A DNA stretch of 64,000 bases from Nocardiopsis sp. CC223A (GTDB lineage: Bacteria > Actinomycetota > Actinomycetes > Streptosporangiales > Streptosporangiaceae). A program made the position numbers and the translations under genes. This document shows positions 17,279 through 25,214 of the stretch, piece by piece; within the stretch, counting starts at the first letter, position 1, and each line of letters begins with the position of its first letter. The notes under the pieces are model-generated. The model worked only from the letters and a program-made list of their open reading frames with translations. It made no database searches and was not told the DNA's origin. The stretch is taken from NCBI RefSeq assembly GCF_030766825.1, contig NZ_JASFDV010000022.1, positions 1 through 64,000 of the forward strand, in the 5' to 3' direction.

Positions 17279-18907
17279 TTACCTGAGGGACCGCTCGGCA
17301 CCGGGCAGTAGGACCCCGCCCAGGAACACCCCCGGCCGCCAGTGCGCGTCCAGGGGGGCGACCGAGGAGACGACCGCGTCCGGTCGGACGTGGATCACCC
17401 ACCCGGCCCCGTCCCTGGCGCCCTCGGTGAGGCGGGCGACGTCGTGGTCGCCCTCCGGTTCCGCCGACGCGGTGGTGAGCAGCAGCACGTCCACGTCGTC
17501 GGGGACCTGCTCGCGAAGCCCGGCCGCCGCCTCCCGGACGCGCTCCGCGGGACCGCCGCCCACCAGCAGCGTGTGCCGCCCGGAGGCGAGGTACGCGTGC
17601 AGGCTCCGGGCGTCGGTGCCCCGGAGCGGGGACAGCGGGGCGTCGCCGATGCGCCGCCCGGGCAGGGCGCCGCCCACCGCGTCGCGGGCCCGCCATCCGG
17701 CAGGGGGCGCCGTGACGGCGGGGCTCTCCGACAGGTCCGGGGAGATCTGCGCCAGCTGCGGCACCAGACGCTTCTCCAGCAGCCCCGAGGCCGACAGGGT
17801 GCGCATCAGGGTGTCGCGCACCAGCCGGGCCAGCGGAGCCCGCACCATCCAGGTGCGGGTCTGCTGGTCGGCGCTGCGCACCACCGCCTTGGCGGTGGGG
17901 CGGCGCTCCAGCGGATAGCTGTCCAGCAGCTCCTCCGGCGCGCCCCGCAGTACCGTGGCGAGCTTCCAGGCCAGGTCGAACCCGTCCTGGATGCCCGTGT
18001 TGAGGCCCTGGCCGCCGGCCGGGCTGTGCAGGTGGGCGGCGTCCCCGGCGATGAGGACCCGGCCGCGGCGGAACTCGCGGGCCACCCGGGCGTGCACCCG
18101 GAAGCGGCTGCGCCACCACACGGTGTCCACGCGCAGGCCCCGCGGACCGCGTTCGGCCAGCAGACGGGCGATCAACGCGTCGTCGGGCGGGGCGGTCTCC
18201 CCGTCCGGGGCGATGTCGAAGAACACCCGGTGCCCGCCGCCGGGCAGCGGCACCACCACGAGCACCCCGTCGGGGGTCAGGTGGTACTGGGCCTCCCTGT
18301 CCGGGGTCGGGCCGCTCACGACACCGTCCGCCAGCAGGAACACCCGGTCGTAGGTGTCGCCCTCGAAGGCCACTCCCAGGGACTCGCGGACGGTGCTGCG
18401 GCTGCCGTCGGCGGCCACCACCCAGGGGACGGTGACCTCCTCCGCGGCCTCCGGGTCGCCCTCGGGGCCCAGGGCGACCCGGACCCCGCCCTCGACGGGC
18501 TCCACCGCGTGGACCCGGGTGGACCACTCGACGGAGCCGCCCAGGGCGAGCAGGCGGTCGTACAGGGCCTGCTCCACTCCGGGCTGGGGCAGGCAGATCG
18601 GGCCGGGGAAGGCCGTGTCGCGCAGTCCGCCGAAGCGGACCCCGCCGATGCGCCTGCCGGCGGAGAAGTAGGACGCCGACTCCAGCGGCAGGGAGCGGTC
18701 GACCACCTCCCGGTCCACACCCAGGCGGCGCAGGACCTCCAGGGCCCCGCTCCACAGGATGAGGGCCTTGGGCTCCTCGGCCACCCCCGCCCGGCGCTCG
18801 ACCACGCGGCACGGCACACCGTTCTGCATCAGGGTGCAGGCGGCGGCCAGCCCCGTGGGGCCGGCGCCGACCACGAGCACCGGGGGGTGCGGATCGGGAG
18901 TGCTCAC
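17279..18907 (-). CDS. FAD-dependent monooxygenase (PheA/TfdB, aromatic-hydroxylase type)
   Basis: A 542-residue group A flavoprotein monooxygenase. It has the FAD-binding GxGxxG (VVGAGPTGLAAACTL, about 11), the DG motif (AADGSRSTVRESLG, near 170) and the GD motif (VLIAGDAAHLHSPAGGQGLNTGIQD, near 290). A C-terminal thioredoxin-like domain follows, as in polyketide-tailoring hydroxylases. The GTG start overlaps the HAD gene stop by 4 bp, which is itself coupled to the AfsA-type gene. Its likely substrate is therefore the product of that pathway. From memory, mmf furan loci of Streptomyces also pair an AfsA homolog with a flavin-type oxidoreductase and a HAD protein; whether the flavoproteins are the same family needs checking. 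Confidence 0.88.
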   Translation of the reverse strand: MSTPDPHPPVLVVGAGPTGLAAACTLMQNGVPCRVVERRAGVAEEPKALILWSGALEVLRRLGVDREVVDRSLPLESASYFSAGRRIGGVRFGGLRDTAFPGPICLPQPGVEQALYDRLLALGGSVEWSTRVHAVEPVEGGVRVALGPEGDPEAAEEVTVPWVVAADGSRSTVRESLGVAFEGDTYDRVFLLADGVVSGPTPDREAQYHLTPDGVLVVVPLPGGGHRVFFDIAPDGETAPPDDALIARLLAERGPRGLRVDTVWWRSRFRVHARVAREFRRGRVLIAGDAAHLHSPAGGQGLNTGIQDGFDLAWKLATVLRGAPEELLDSYPLERRPTAKAVVRSADQQTRTWMVRAPLARLVRDTLMRTLSASGLLEKRLVPQLAQISPDLSESPAVTAPPAGWRARDAVGGALPGRRIGDAPLSPLRGTDARSLHAYLASGRHTLLVGGGPAERVREAAAGLREQVPDDVDVLLLTTASAEPEGDHDVARLTEGARDGAGWVIHVRPDAVVSSVAPLDAHWRPGVFLGGVLLPGAERSLR

Positions 18908-19572
18908 CGCGCCCCCTCGGCCTTCGACGGAGCGCCCGAGACCTTCAGGACCGAGGTGATCTCCTCGACCGCCTGCGCGTTGTTCTGGAAGCGGACGGTC
19001 GCCATGCCCAGCTCCGCCGCGGGCTTGAGGTTGTCCTCCAGGTCGTCCACGAACAGGCACCGGTCCGGGGTCAGGCCCAGCCGGGCCAGGAGGCGCTCGT
19101 AGATCTCGGTGTCGGGCTTGCGCACGCCCTCGTGCGCGGAGTTCACCACGACCTCGAACAGTTCGTCGGCGGGCACGGTGGCCCGCCACAGGCTCTCCCA
19201 CTCCACGACGTTGTTGGTGAGCAGGGCCAGCCGGTAACCGTCCATGCTCAGGCCGCGCAGGAAGTCGGCGAACTCGTGGTTGCCGGTGCGTCCGGCGAAC
19301 CACAGCTCGCCGAAGGTGCGGTCCTCGGGCAAGGCCCATCCCCCCTCGGGCAGTTCGGCGGTGATGGAGGCGACCATCTCCGCCTCGGTGATGGCCCCGA
19401 TCTCCAGCAGCGCCATGGGATCGGCGCCGACCTTGGCCGCGGCGGCGCCCATCGCCGTGAGAATGGCGTCGGCGGTCAGGTCGACCGTGCGCGCGAAGTG
19501 CTCCAAGGTCTCGTGGAGCGGGTTGGTGAGCACGCCGCCGTAGTCGCACACGACGGCCTCGATGCGGTTCAC
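18904..19572 (-). CDS. HAD-superfamily hydrolase, candidate signal-precursor phosphatase
   Basis: A 222-residue cytosolic HAD protein. Motif I is VVCDYGGVLTNP (nucleophile Asp10), motif II LLTNN, motif III Lys in VRKPDTEIYERLL, motif IV CLFVDDLEDN. The position two after Asp10, usually the general acid Asp in phosphatases, is Gly12; some phosphatases (YihX type) share this, so activity is uncertain. The GTG at 19572 overlaps the AfsA-type stop by 4 bp and is preferred to a GTG at 19578. Coupling to a butenolide-phosphate-forming synthase suggests it removes the phosphate left from dihydroxyacetone phosphate. That role is inferred from context. Confidence 0.85.
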   Translation of the reverse strand: MNRIEAVVCDYGGVLTNPLHETLEHFARTVDLTADAILTAMGAAAAKVGADPMALLEIGAITEAEMVASITAELPEGGWALPEDRTFGELWFAGRTGNHEFADFLRGLSMDGYRLALLTNNVVEWESLWRATVPADELFEVVVNSAHEGVRKPDTEIYERLLARLGLTPDRCLFVDDLEDNLKPAAELGMATVRFQNNAQAVEEITSVLKVSGAPSKAEGAR

Positions 19573-20606
19573 ACCCACTGGGCCACCTCGATCCGGAACG
19601 AGCTGTTGGTGGTGCCCTGCTGGTTGACGCGGACGTCCACGCCGACGACCGGGCCGAACCGCTCGTCGGAGCGGAAGGGGGCCAGGTCGGCCTCCACCGT
19701 GGTGGGCAGGTCGTTCTCGCAGAAGGACGAGAAGGACGCGTCCACCGACACCGGGACCAGGGTCACCGGGTCCAGGCCCGCGGAGCGGGCCACGGCGGCC
19801 ACCGCCACCTGGCGGGCGGCCTCGATGAGGAGGTTGCCGGGCAGGTGGTCCAGCGGGTGGTCGAACAGGTGCGGGTGGTCGTGGTCGGGGACCACGGTGG
19901 CCCGCCAGCCCTCGTCCCCGCGCTGGACCGGGTCGGTGATGACGACGTTGCGCGGGTCGCGGCGGCCCACCACGGCGGGCGAGGCCGGGATCGCGCGGGG
20001 CGCGGCCGCGTCGCTCCAGTCCAGGGCGTCCCGGCCCTTGGTGCGCAGCGCCTGGTACGCGGGGCGGCCCAGGAAGATGAGCGCCCCGGTGGCCTTGGCG
20101 ACCTCGGTGCCGTTGATGAAGACGTCACCGCGGAAGTCGTAGCCGCGCAGCTTGCCCGCCTGGTTGCGGTACAGGTCCGCGTCGGTGCGGATCAGCGCGC
20201 GGCCGGGCTCGGGCCCCTGGCGCAGGCCGTCCAGGTCGCTGATGTGCAGGGACATGCGGTGCATGATGAACGCCCGGTCCAGGGGGACGTCCAGGTGCCG
20301 GTGTGAGATGAGCACCCCGGTCTGCCGGCAGGCCTCCAGGATCAGCGGGAGGTCGTAGGTGGGCGTCTCCAGCATGACGTGCCCGCGGGGCAGCTGGGCG
20401 GCGACGTCGAACGTGTTCTCGCCGGTCTGCCTGGAGTCGGTGACGAACACCTCCGAGACGGCGTTGCGGTGGACCAGCCCCCGGGGGACGGTCGCGTCGT
20501 AGTCGAGCTCCCTGGTCTCCCCGAAGTCGGGGTCCAGGTGGGCCAGGTCCCGGTCGTCGGTGTCGGCCGTCGCGGTGGCCTGCGGCCCGGTGGTCGTGCG
20601 GTTCAT
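19569..20606 (-). CDS. AfsA-type gamma-butyrolactone/butenolide synthase
   Basis: A 345-residue double hot-dog protein of the AfsA/ScbA family, which joins a 3-ketoacyl thioester to dihydroxyacetone phosphate to start synthesis of actinomycete autoregulators. The first AfsA repeat begins near LVHRNAVSEVFVTDSRQTG. The second contains DPVQRGDEGWRATVVPDHDH and the hallmark DHPLDHLPGNLLIEAARQ. The ATG at 20606 follows AAAGGGAAGAC. It heads a three-gene operon with 4-bp overlaps (HAD protein, FAD monooxygenase), unlike simple scbA/barX loci. It is divergent from a SARP gene across 558 bp. The family is clear; whether the product is a butyrolactone, butenolide or furan cannot be told. Confidence 0.93.
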   Translation of the reverse strand: MNRTTTGPQATATADTDDRDLAHLDPDFGETRELDYDATVPRGLVHRNAVSEVFVTDSRQTGENTFDVAAQLPRGHVMLETPTYDLPLILEACRQTGVLISHRHLDVPLDRAFIMHRMSLHISDLDGLRQGPEPGRALIRTDADLYRNQAGKLRGYDFRGDVFINGTEVAKATGALIFLGRPAYQALRTKGRDALDWSDAAAPRAIPASPAVVGRRDPRNVVITDPVQRGDEGWRATVVPDHDHPHLFDHPLDHLPGNLLIEAARQVAVAAVARSAGLDPVTLVPVSVDASFSSFCENDLPTTVEADLAPFRSDERFGPVVGVDVRVNQQGTTNSSFRIEVAQWV

Positions 20607-20860
20607 GTCTTCCCTTTCGTTCACATCCCCCTCGACGGGTGTTCCGCGGAGAGGACACGGACTTCGGAACGGTGAGGAGGGCGACCCCCGTAACGGAGGC
20701 GGACGGGGAACGGTCCGCCTCCGCCACGGAACCGAGTATTCGGAGGCGACCTGAAGACGACCTGGAGCGCGACCTGAAGGCCCAGCGTGAAAAAAACTCA
20801 CTTCTGACTCCGCGCAAGGCTTCCACGTGGGGGAATGAACGCTCAATTGATCATTCACAC

Positions 20861-20886
20861 CGATCATCTGCTTTTTGTGATGATCG
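20861..20886. promoter_or_regulatory. Inverted repeat CGATCATC-N10-GATGATCG
   Basis: Perfect 8-bp arms separated by 10 bp, with a further GATCAT 13 bp upstream at 20849. The same 8-mer occurs at 17243 before the MMPL operon. Position between afsA-type and SARP genes suggests a shared regulator site; inferred. Confidence 0.45.
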
Positions 20887-21010
20887 ACACAGGAGATGAC
20901 TTCGGGACCTGTGGCCCACGGTCCCGCCTGCGAAGGCCCGCACCTTGATGGCACAGGGAGATTTATCCATTACTTACAGGCACTGGTCACGTGCTTATGA
21001 TCGGCTCACC

Positions 21011-21027
21011 GCATACCGACGGTGTGC
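21011..21027. promoter_or_regulatory. ARE-like palindrome
   Basis: GCATACCG-A-CGGTGTGC pairs at 7 of 8 positions. The ACC-N-CGGT core recalls autoregulatory elements bound by ArpA-type butyrolactone receptors. It lies about 140 bp before the SARP start. The resemblance is by eye only. Confidence 0.4.
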
Positions 21028-21164
21028 ACAAGCCGTCGCAGAGCGGTACTCCGGACCGATTCGGAGCAAGGCCTCCGCCACCGATGCCGGAGAGCACCGC
21101 ACGGGATCGGAGTGCACGAGAAGCTGGAGACGGGTAACGCAAGAATCGCCGGAAGGGCTCCGGA

Positions 21165-21971
21165 ATGATCAGAACCACGCAGGCGGCACCGACGACCATT
21201 TCCGTCCTGGGGGAGCTGGAGGTCGTCGGAGAGCACGGTCCCCTGCCCCTGGGCGCCCCCCGACAACGCGCCGTGTTCGCGGCACTCACGCTCAACGCCG
21301 AGCGCGCCGTGACCACGCAGCGCATCATCACGATGGTGTGGGGTCCGAGCCACCCGACCCACGCCGTCAACCTGGTCCACAAGTACGTTTCCGGGCTGCG
21401 CCGTGCGCTCTCCGCCCTGCCCCCGCACAGGAGCGTCACCATCGAGAGCGGTCCCTCGGGTTACCGGCTCGTGCCCCCGGCCGGTCAGATGGACCTGCTC
21501 CTGTTCCAGACCTGGATCCAGACCGCACGCGCGATGCGCGACAGCGGTGAGGAGGTGGGGGCCGCCGACCTGTTCGGCCGCGCCCTGGCCCTGTGGCGGG
21601 GCCCCTTCCTGGGCGAGCTGTCCGGACCCGCGTTCGACGACGAGCGGGAGTTCATGGAGACCGTCCGCCTGGTGGTGCTGGAGGAGTACGCCGCCGTCGG
21701 CCTCCGGACCGGTCGCCGGGCCGAGGTGCTGGAACCGCTGCGCGACGCACTGCGGCACCACCCGCTGGAGGAGAACCTGGCCCGGCTCCTCATCCTGGCC
21801 CTGTACGAGGAGGGCCGCACGGCCGAGGCGGTCCGCGTGTACCAGATGCTGGCCACACGGATGCTGGGGGAGCTCAACGTTCCGCCCCGCCCCGAACTGC
21901 ACGACCTCTACCAGGCCATCCGCCGCCACCAGCCGCTCTCCGGCGCACGGCGGTTGCAGAACACCCCCTGA
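21165..21971 (+). CDS. SARP family transcriptional activator
   Basis: A 268-residue Streptomyces antibiotic regulatory protein. It has an N-terminal OmpR-type winged helix (about 10-100: LGELEVVGEHGPLPLGAPRQRAVFAALTL through VTIESGPSGYRLV) and a bacterial transcriptional activation domain (about 110-255: MDLLLFQTWIQTARAM, EENLARLLILALYEEGRTAEAVRVYQ). This is the small AfsR/DnrI/RedD form with no ATPase. ATG at 21165 with GGAAGG upstream. It is divergent from the AfsA-type operon, so it is the probable output regulator of that signal and may activate the nearby operons; targets are not proven. It ends in a 16-bp-stem hairpin. Confidence 0.93.
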   Translation: MIRTTQAAPTTISVLGELEVVGEHGPLPLGAPRQRAVFAALTLNAERAVTTQRIITMVWGPSHPTHAVNLVHKYVSGLRRALSALPPHRSVTIESGPSGYRLVPPAGQMDLLLFQTWIQTARAMRDSGEEVGAADLFGRALALWRGPFLGELSGPAFDDEREFMETVRLVVLEEYAAVGLRTGRRAEVLEPLRDALRHHPLEENLARLLILALYEEGRTAEAVRVYQMLATRMLGELNVPPRPELHDLYQAIRRHQPLSGARRLQNTP

Positions 21972-21982
21972 TCCGCCCACGG

Positions 21983-22021
21983 CCGGGGCCGCCGGGAGAC
22001 CTCTCCTCCCGGCGGCCCCGG
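21983..22021. terminator. Bidirectional hairpin between SARP and MMPL genes
   Basis: A 16-bp perfect stem (CCGGGGCCGCCGGGAG and complement) with a 7-nt loop, 11 bp after the SARP stop and 7 bp from the convergent MMPL stop. Confidence 0.75.
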
Positions 22022-22028
22022 TCCCGAC

Positions 22029-24239
22029 TCAGACCCCCGCGGGCACGCGCTCGCTCCCGGCCTGCGCCGGGGCCGCGGGCTCCTCGCCGCCGCCCTCGGA
22101 GATGCCGATGCGGTCGTGCAGCCACCGCAGCGGCCGGGGCAGCCACCAGTTCACCCCGCCCAGCAGGCGCATCGCGGCCGGGACCATGATCGCGCGGACC
22201 AGGGTGGCGTCCACGAACACCGCGATCGCCAGGCCGATGCCGATGATCTTCAGGAACAGCAGGCCCGAGGTGCCCATCGCCAGGAGCACCACCACGAGCA
22301 GGACCGCCGCGCTGGTGATGATCCGACCCGTGTGCTGGAGCCCCGCCGCCACCGAGCGGGTGTTGTCCCCGGTGCGCAGGAACTCCTCGCGGACCCGGCT
22401 GAGCAGGAACAACTCGTAGTCCATGGCCAGACCGAACGCCACGATGGTGATGAGCACCAGGTAGGTGGGGTCGATCGTGCCGACCGGCTCGAACCCGAGC
22501 AGCCCGGCGAAGGCGCCCTCCTGGAAGCCCCAGACCACCACTCCCAGCGAGGCGCCCAGGGACAGCGCGCCCATGAGGATCGCCTTGAGGGGCAGGACGA
22601 CCGAGCCGAAGGCCAGGAAGAGCAGGAACAGGGTGGCGCCCGCGATGAACGCGACGGTGACCGGGGCCGCCTCCACGATCGCGGCCACGTTGTCCTGCTG
22701 CATCGCCGCGACACCCCCCACCAGGGTCTCCTGCGCCCCCGCCGGGGCGGGCTCGGCGCGCACGTCGGCGACCAGGCCCTTGACCTCGTCGGAGTCGGTC
22801 GCGCCCTGGTAGGCGACCAGGACGTGGGCGACGCCCTCGCCGGTGCGCTCCACCCGGGCCAGGGAGACCTCCGGCAGGTCCTCCAGACGTTCGACGTACT
22901 CGTCCAGCGCCTCGTCGGAGGGGTCGCCGGCCACCGCCACGTGCAGGCGGCCCAGGCCGCCCGCCGGGAAGTCCTCGGCGACCGACTCGGTGGCGATCCG
23001 GCTGCCCGCCTCCTCGGGCAGGTAGCGCTGGTCCGTGGTGCCCAGGTGGGTGGCGGCCAGGCCCGAACTGAAGACCACCAGGACGCTGAGGACCGCGACC
23101 AGCGCCACCGCCGGGCCGCGCATCACGGTGCGGGCCAGCCGTGTCCAGCCGCCCTCCTGGAGGGTCCCGGTGACGGTGCGGCGGGGCAGCGGCAGTCGGA
23201 GCCGGTCGATGCGCCGGCCCACCACCGACAGCAGCGCCGGGAGGAACACCAGGGCGGCCAGCAGGTCGAACAGGACCACGGCGATGCCGCCGAAGCCGAT
23301 GGACTTCAGGATCGGCTGGGGGAAGAAGAGCAGGCCGGCGAAGGCGATGCCGACGGTGACCCCGGAGAAGGCGACCGTACGTCCCGCGGTGTCGACGGTG
23401 CGGCCGACCGCGGCGGCCACCCCCCGGCCCCGGTCCAGCTCCTCGCGGAACCGGCTCACCATGAACAGGCCGTAGTCGATGGCCAGCCCCAGGCCCAGGA
23501 TGGTGGCGACGTTGACCGCGAACACCGAGACGTCGGTGACGTGGGTGAGGGCGCGCAGCACCGTGAGGGAGCCCAGGATGGCCAGGCCGCCCACCGCCAG
23601 GGGGACCACGCCCGCGATGAGGCCGCCGAAGATCAGCACCAGCAGGAACAGCAACAGGGGCATGGTGATGAGCTCGGCGCGGACGATGTCGGACTCGGCG
23701 GTCTCGGAGAGCTCGTGCTCGACCGCGACGGGACCGCCCAGGTGGGTCTCCAGCGGGCCCGACTCCAGGTGTTCGGCGGCGGCCTCGTACCGGTCCAGGC
23801 GGTCGGTGTGGCCCTCCCCGGTGAGGGTGACGGGGATGTAGGTCGCGTGCATGTCCTCGGAGACGAGCATGCCGCGTTCGATGTCGGAGAGGTCCTCGTC
23901 GAGGTAGACGTCGAAGTCGGCGACGACGTCCGCGGGCATGCCGTCGGCGATGCGCTGGACGGCCGCGGCGAAGGTGGGGTTGTCGACCTTCATCTCGTCG
24001 CTGCGGTAGACGGCGACGATGTCGATGTCGTCGTGGCCCAGCTCGCCCTCGATGAGGTCCATGGCCTGGGAGGACTCTGCGCCGGGGTCCTCGAAACCGC
24101 TTTCGCTGACGTCGGAGAAGACACCCGAGCCCCAGACCGCGGCGAAGACGGCGAAGAGCGCGGTGGCGACCAGCACCGCCCACCGGAAGCGGTGGGCGCC
24201 GAGCCCGAGACGACCGAAAAGCCCCGTGTGCGTTGGCAT
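22029..24239 (-). CDS. MMPL family RND transporter (TetR-linked)
   Basis: A 736-residue MMPL exporter with the usual two-half architecture. Half one has ATILGLGLAIDYGLFMVSRFREE and half two TIVAFGLAMDYELFLLSRVREE. The first span is FRWAVLVATALFAVFAAVWGS. The ATG at 24239 follows GAAAGGG at good spacing; an upstream in-frame ATG at 24257 is less likely. It is divergent from a TetR gene with a palindrome in the 117-bp gap, the standard layout of a repressor controlling its exporter. It is not obviously a recent copy of the two MMPL proteins at 10-17 kb. Substrate unknown. Confidence 0.92.
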   Translation of the reverse strand: MPTHTGLFGRLGLGAHRFRWAVLVATALFAVFAAVWGSGVFSDVSESGFEDPGAESSQAMDLIEGELGHDDIDIVAVYRSDEMKVDNPTFAAAVQRIADGMPADVVADFDVYLDEDLSDIERGMLVSEDMHATYIPVTLTGEGHTDRLDRYEAAAEHLESGPLETHLGGPVAVEHELSETAESDIVRAELITMPLLLFLLVLIFGGLIAGVVPLAVGGLAILGSLTVLRALTHVTDVSVFAVNVATILGLGLAIDYGLFMVSRFREELDRGRGVAAAVGRTVDTAGRTVAFSGVTVGIAFAGLLFFPQPILKSIGFGGIAVVLFDLLAALVFLPALLSVVGRRIDRLRLPLPRRTVTGTLQEGGWTRLARTVMRGPAVALVAVLSVLVVFSSGLAATHLGTTDQRYLPEEAGSRIATESVAEDFPAGGLGRLHVAVAGDPSDEALDEYVERLEDLPEVSLARVERTGEGVAHVLVAYQGATDSDEVKGLVADVRAEPAPAGAQETLVGGVAAMQQDNVAAIVEAAPVTVAFIAGATLFLLFLAFGSVVLPLKAILMGALSLGASLGVVVWGFQEGAFAGLLGFEPVGTIDPTYLVLITIVAFGLAMDYELFLLSRVREEFLRTGDNTRSVAAGLQHTGRIITSAAVLLVVVLLAMGTSGLLFLKIIGIGLAIAVFVDATLVRAIMVPAAMRLLGGVNWWLPRPLRWLHDRIGISEGGGEEPAAPAQAGSERVPAGV

Positions 24240-24271
24240 GAGCAGCCCTTTCGGCAAACGGTCTTTATGCC

Positions 24272-24288
24272 AGTTAACGGTGTTTACT
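24272..24288. promoter_or_regulatory. TetR-type operator candidate
   Basis: AGTTAACGGTGTTTACT reads as AGT-AAC-N3-GTT-ACT, an imperfect 17-bp palindrome in the AT-rich gap between the divergent MMPL and tetR genes. Confidence 0.45.
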
Positions 24289-24356
24289 AAAGCGTGCAGG
24301 CATTACGATGTCAATATCACCGACGATCGACCACAAACCGGGGTGTACCGCAGCAG

Positions 24357-25139
24357 ATGACGAAGCCGCAGCTGGAACAGGGCGAGCGGGCACCGAGCCG
24401 ACGGGAGCGTGTGCGCGAAGCCACACTCGCCGAGATCAAGGGCATCGCCCGCCGCCACCTCGTCGAGCAGGGGGCGGCGGGGGTGTCCCTGCGCGCGATC
24501 GCCCGCGAGATGGGGATGACCGCGCCGGGGCTGTACCGCTACGTGTCGGGCATCGACTCGCTGCTGGTGCTCATCACCGCGGACATGTTCGACGAGCTGG
24601 CCGCCGCGGTGGCCGCGGCCGACGCCGGCGTTCCGGCCCGGGACACCGACCGGCGCATCGTCACCTCGCTCCGGGCGTTCCGAAGGTGGGCGCTGGAGCA
24701 CCGGGCGGAGTTCGCCGTCATGTTCGGGCCGCGCGCCCGGCTGGAGCCGGGGGTGGACCTGACGCCCGCGGTGGAGGCGGGCAAGCGGTTCGGGGCGACC
24801 TTCTTCACGCTGTTCGAGCGGCTGGTCCGGGAGAAGAGGTTCGAGCTGCCCGACGGGCGGTCGATCACACCCGAACTGGAGCGGGAGCTGCGGTCCTTCG
24901 CGGACCTGTGCGGGTTCGGGGACTCGCGCACGCCGGTCGAGGCCGTGATGGTGCTCAGCTCGTGCTGGGTGCGGCTGTACGGAGTGGTGTGCATGGAGAT
25001 CTTCCAGCACCTGGATTTCGTGATGCAGGACATGGAACCACTCTTCGAGTCCGAGCTTCAGAACATACTGACAGGCCTGGGCGTTCAGTACGAATCACCC
25101 GAAAGCAGCAATGTAGTTACTATGGGTAAGTCCGATTAA
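24357..25139 (+). CDS. TetR/AcrR family transcriptional regulator
   Basis: A 260-residue TetR regulator. The N-terminal helix-turn-helix spans about residues 18-65 (EIKGIARRHLVEQGAAGVSLRAIAREMGMTAPGLYRYV). The C-terminal ligand domain contains RRWALEHRAEFAVMFGP, typical of the TetR_C_33 (WHG) group. The ATG at 24357 has no clear ribosome site, so a leaderless message is possible; the frame is open further upstream to 24294. It is divergent from an MMPL exporter, its probable target. It does not look like an ArpA/ScbR butyrolactone receptor. Confidence 0.88.
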   Translation: MTKPQLEQGERAPSRRERVREATLAEIKGIARRHLVEQGAAGVSLRAIAREMGMTAPGLYRYVSGIDSLLVLITADMFDELAAAVAAADAGVPARDTDRRIVTSLRAFRRWALEHRAEFAVMFGPRARLEPGVDLTPAVEAGKRFGATFFTLFERLVREKRFELPDGRSITPELERELRSFADLCGFGDSRTPVEAVMVLSSCWVRLYGVVCMEIFQHLDFVMQDMEPLFESELQNILTGLGVQYESPESSNVVTMGKSD

Positions 25140-25214
25140 GCCCCATACTTAGAGGTCTGTGGCACTTGCCGGATTCGCCCCGGGTGGATTCGGCCCTGGC
25201 CGGCGCGCCATGGC

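Larger units (their letters stand above)
20607..21164. other. 558-bp divergent control region of afsA-type and SARP genes
   Basis: No gene seen. It is less GC-rich than its surroundings (20780-20900 especially) and holds an 8-bp inverted repeat at 20861-20886, a further GATCAT at 20849-20854, an ATGATCG at about 20997 and a 17-bp palindrome at 21011-21027. GGAAGG just before 21165 is the SARP ribosome site. Confidence 0.6.

Noticed and set aside
24357-25139. TetR gene considered as the butyrolactone receptor for the AfsA-type signal
   Set aside because: Its C-terminal domain looks like the WHG (TetR_C_33) type and its layout points to the adjacent MMPL gene instead.
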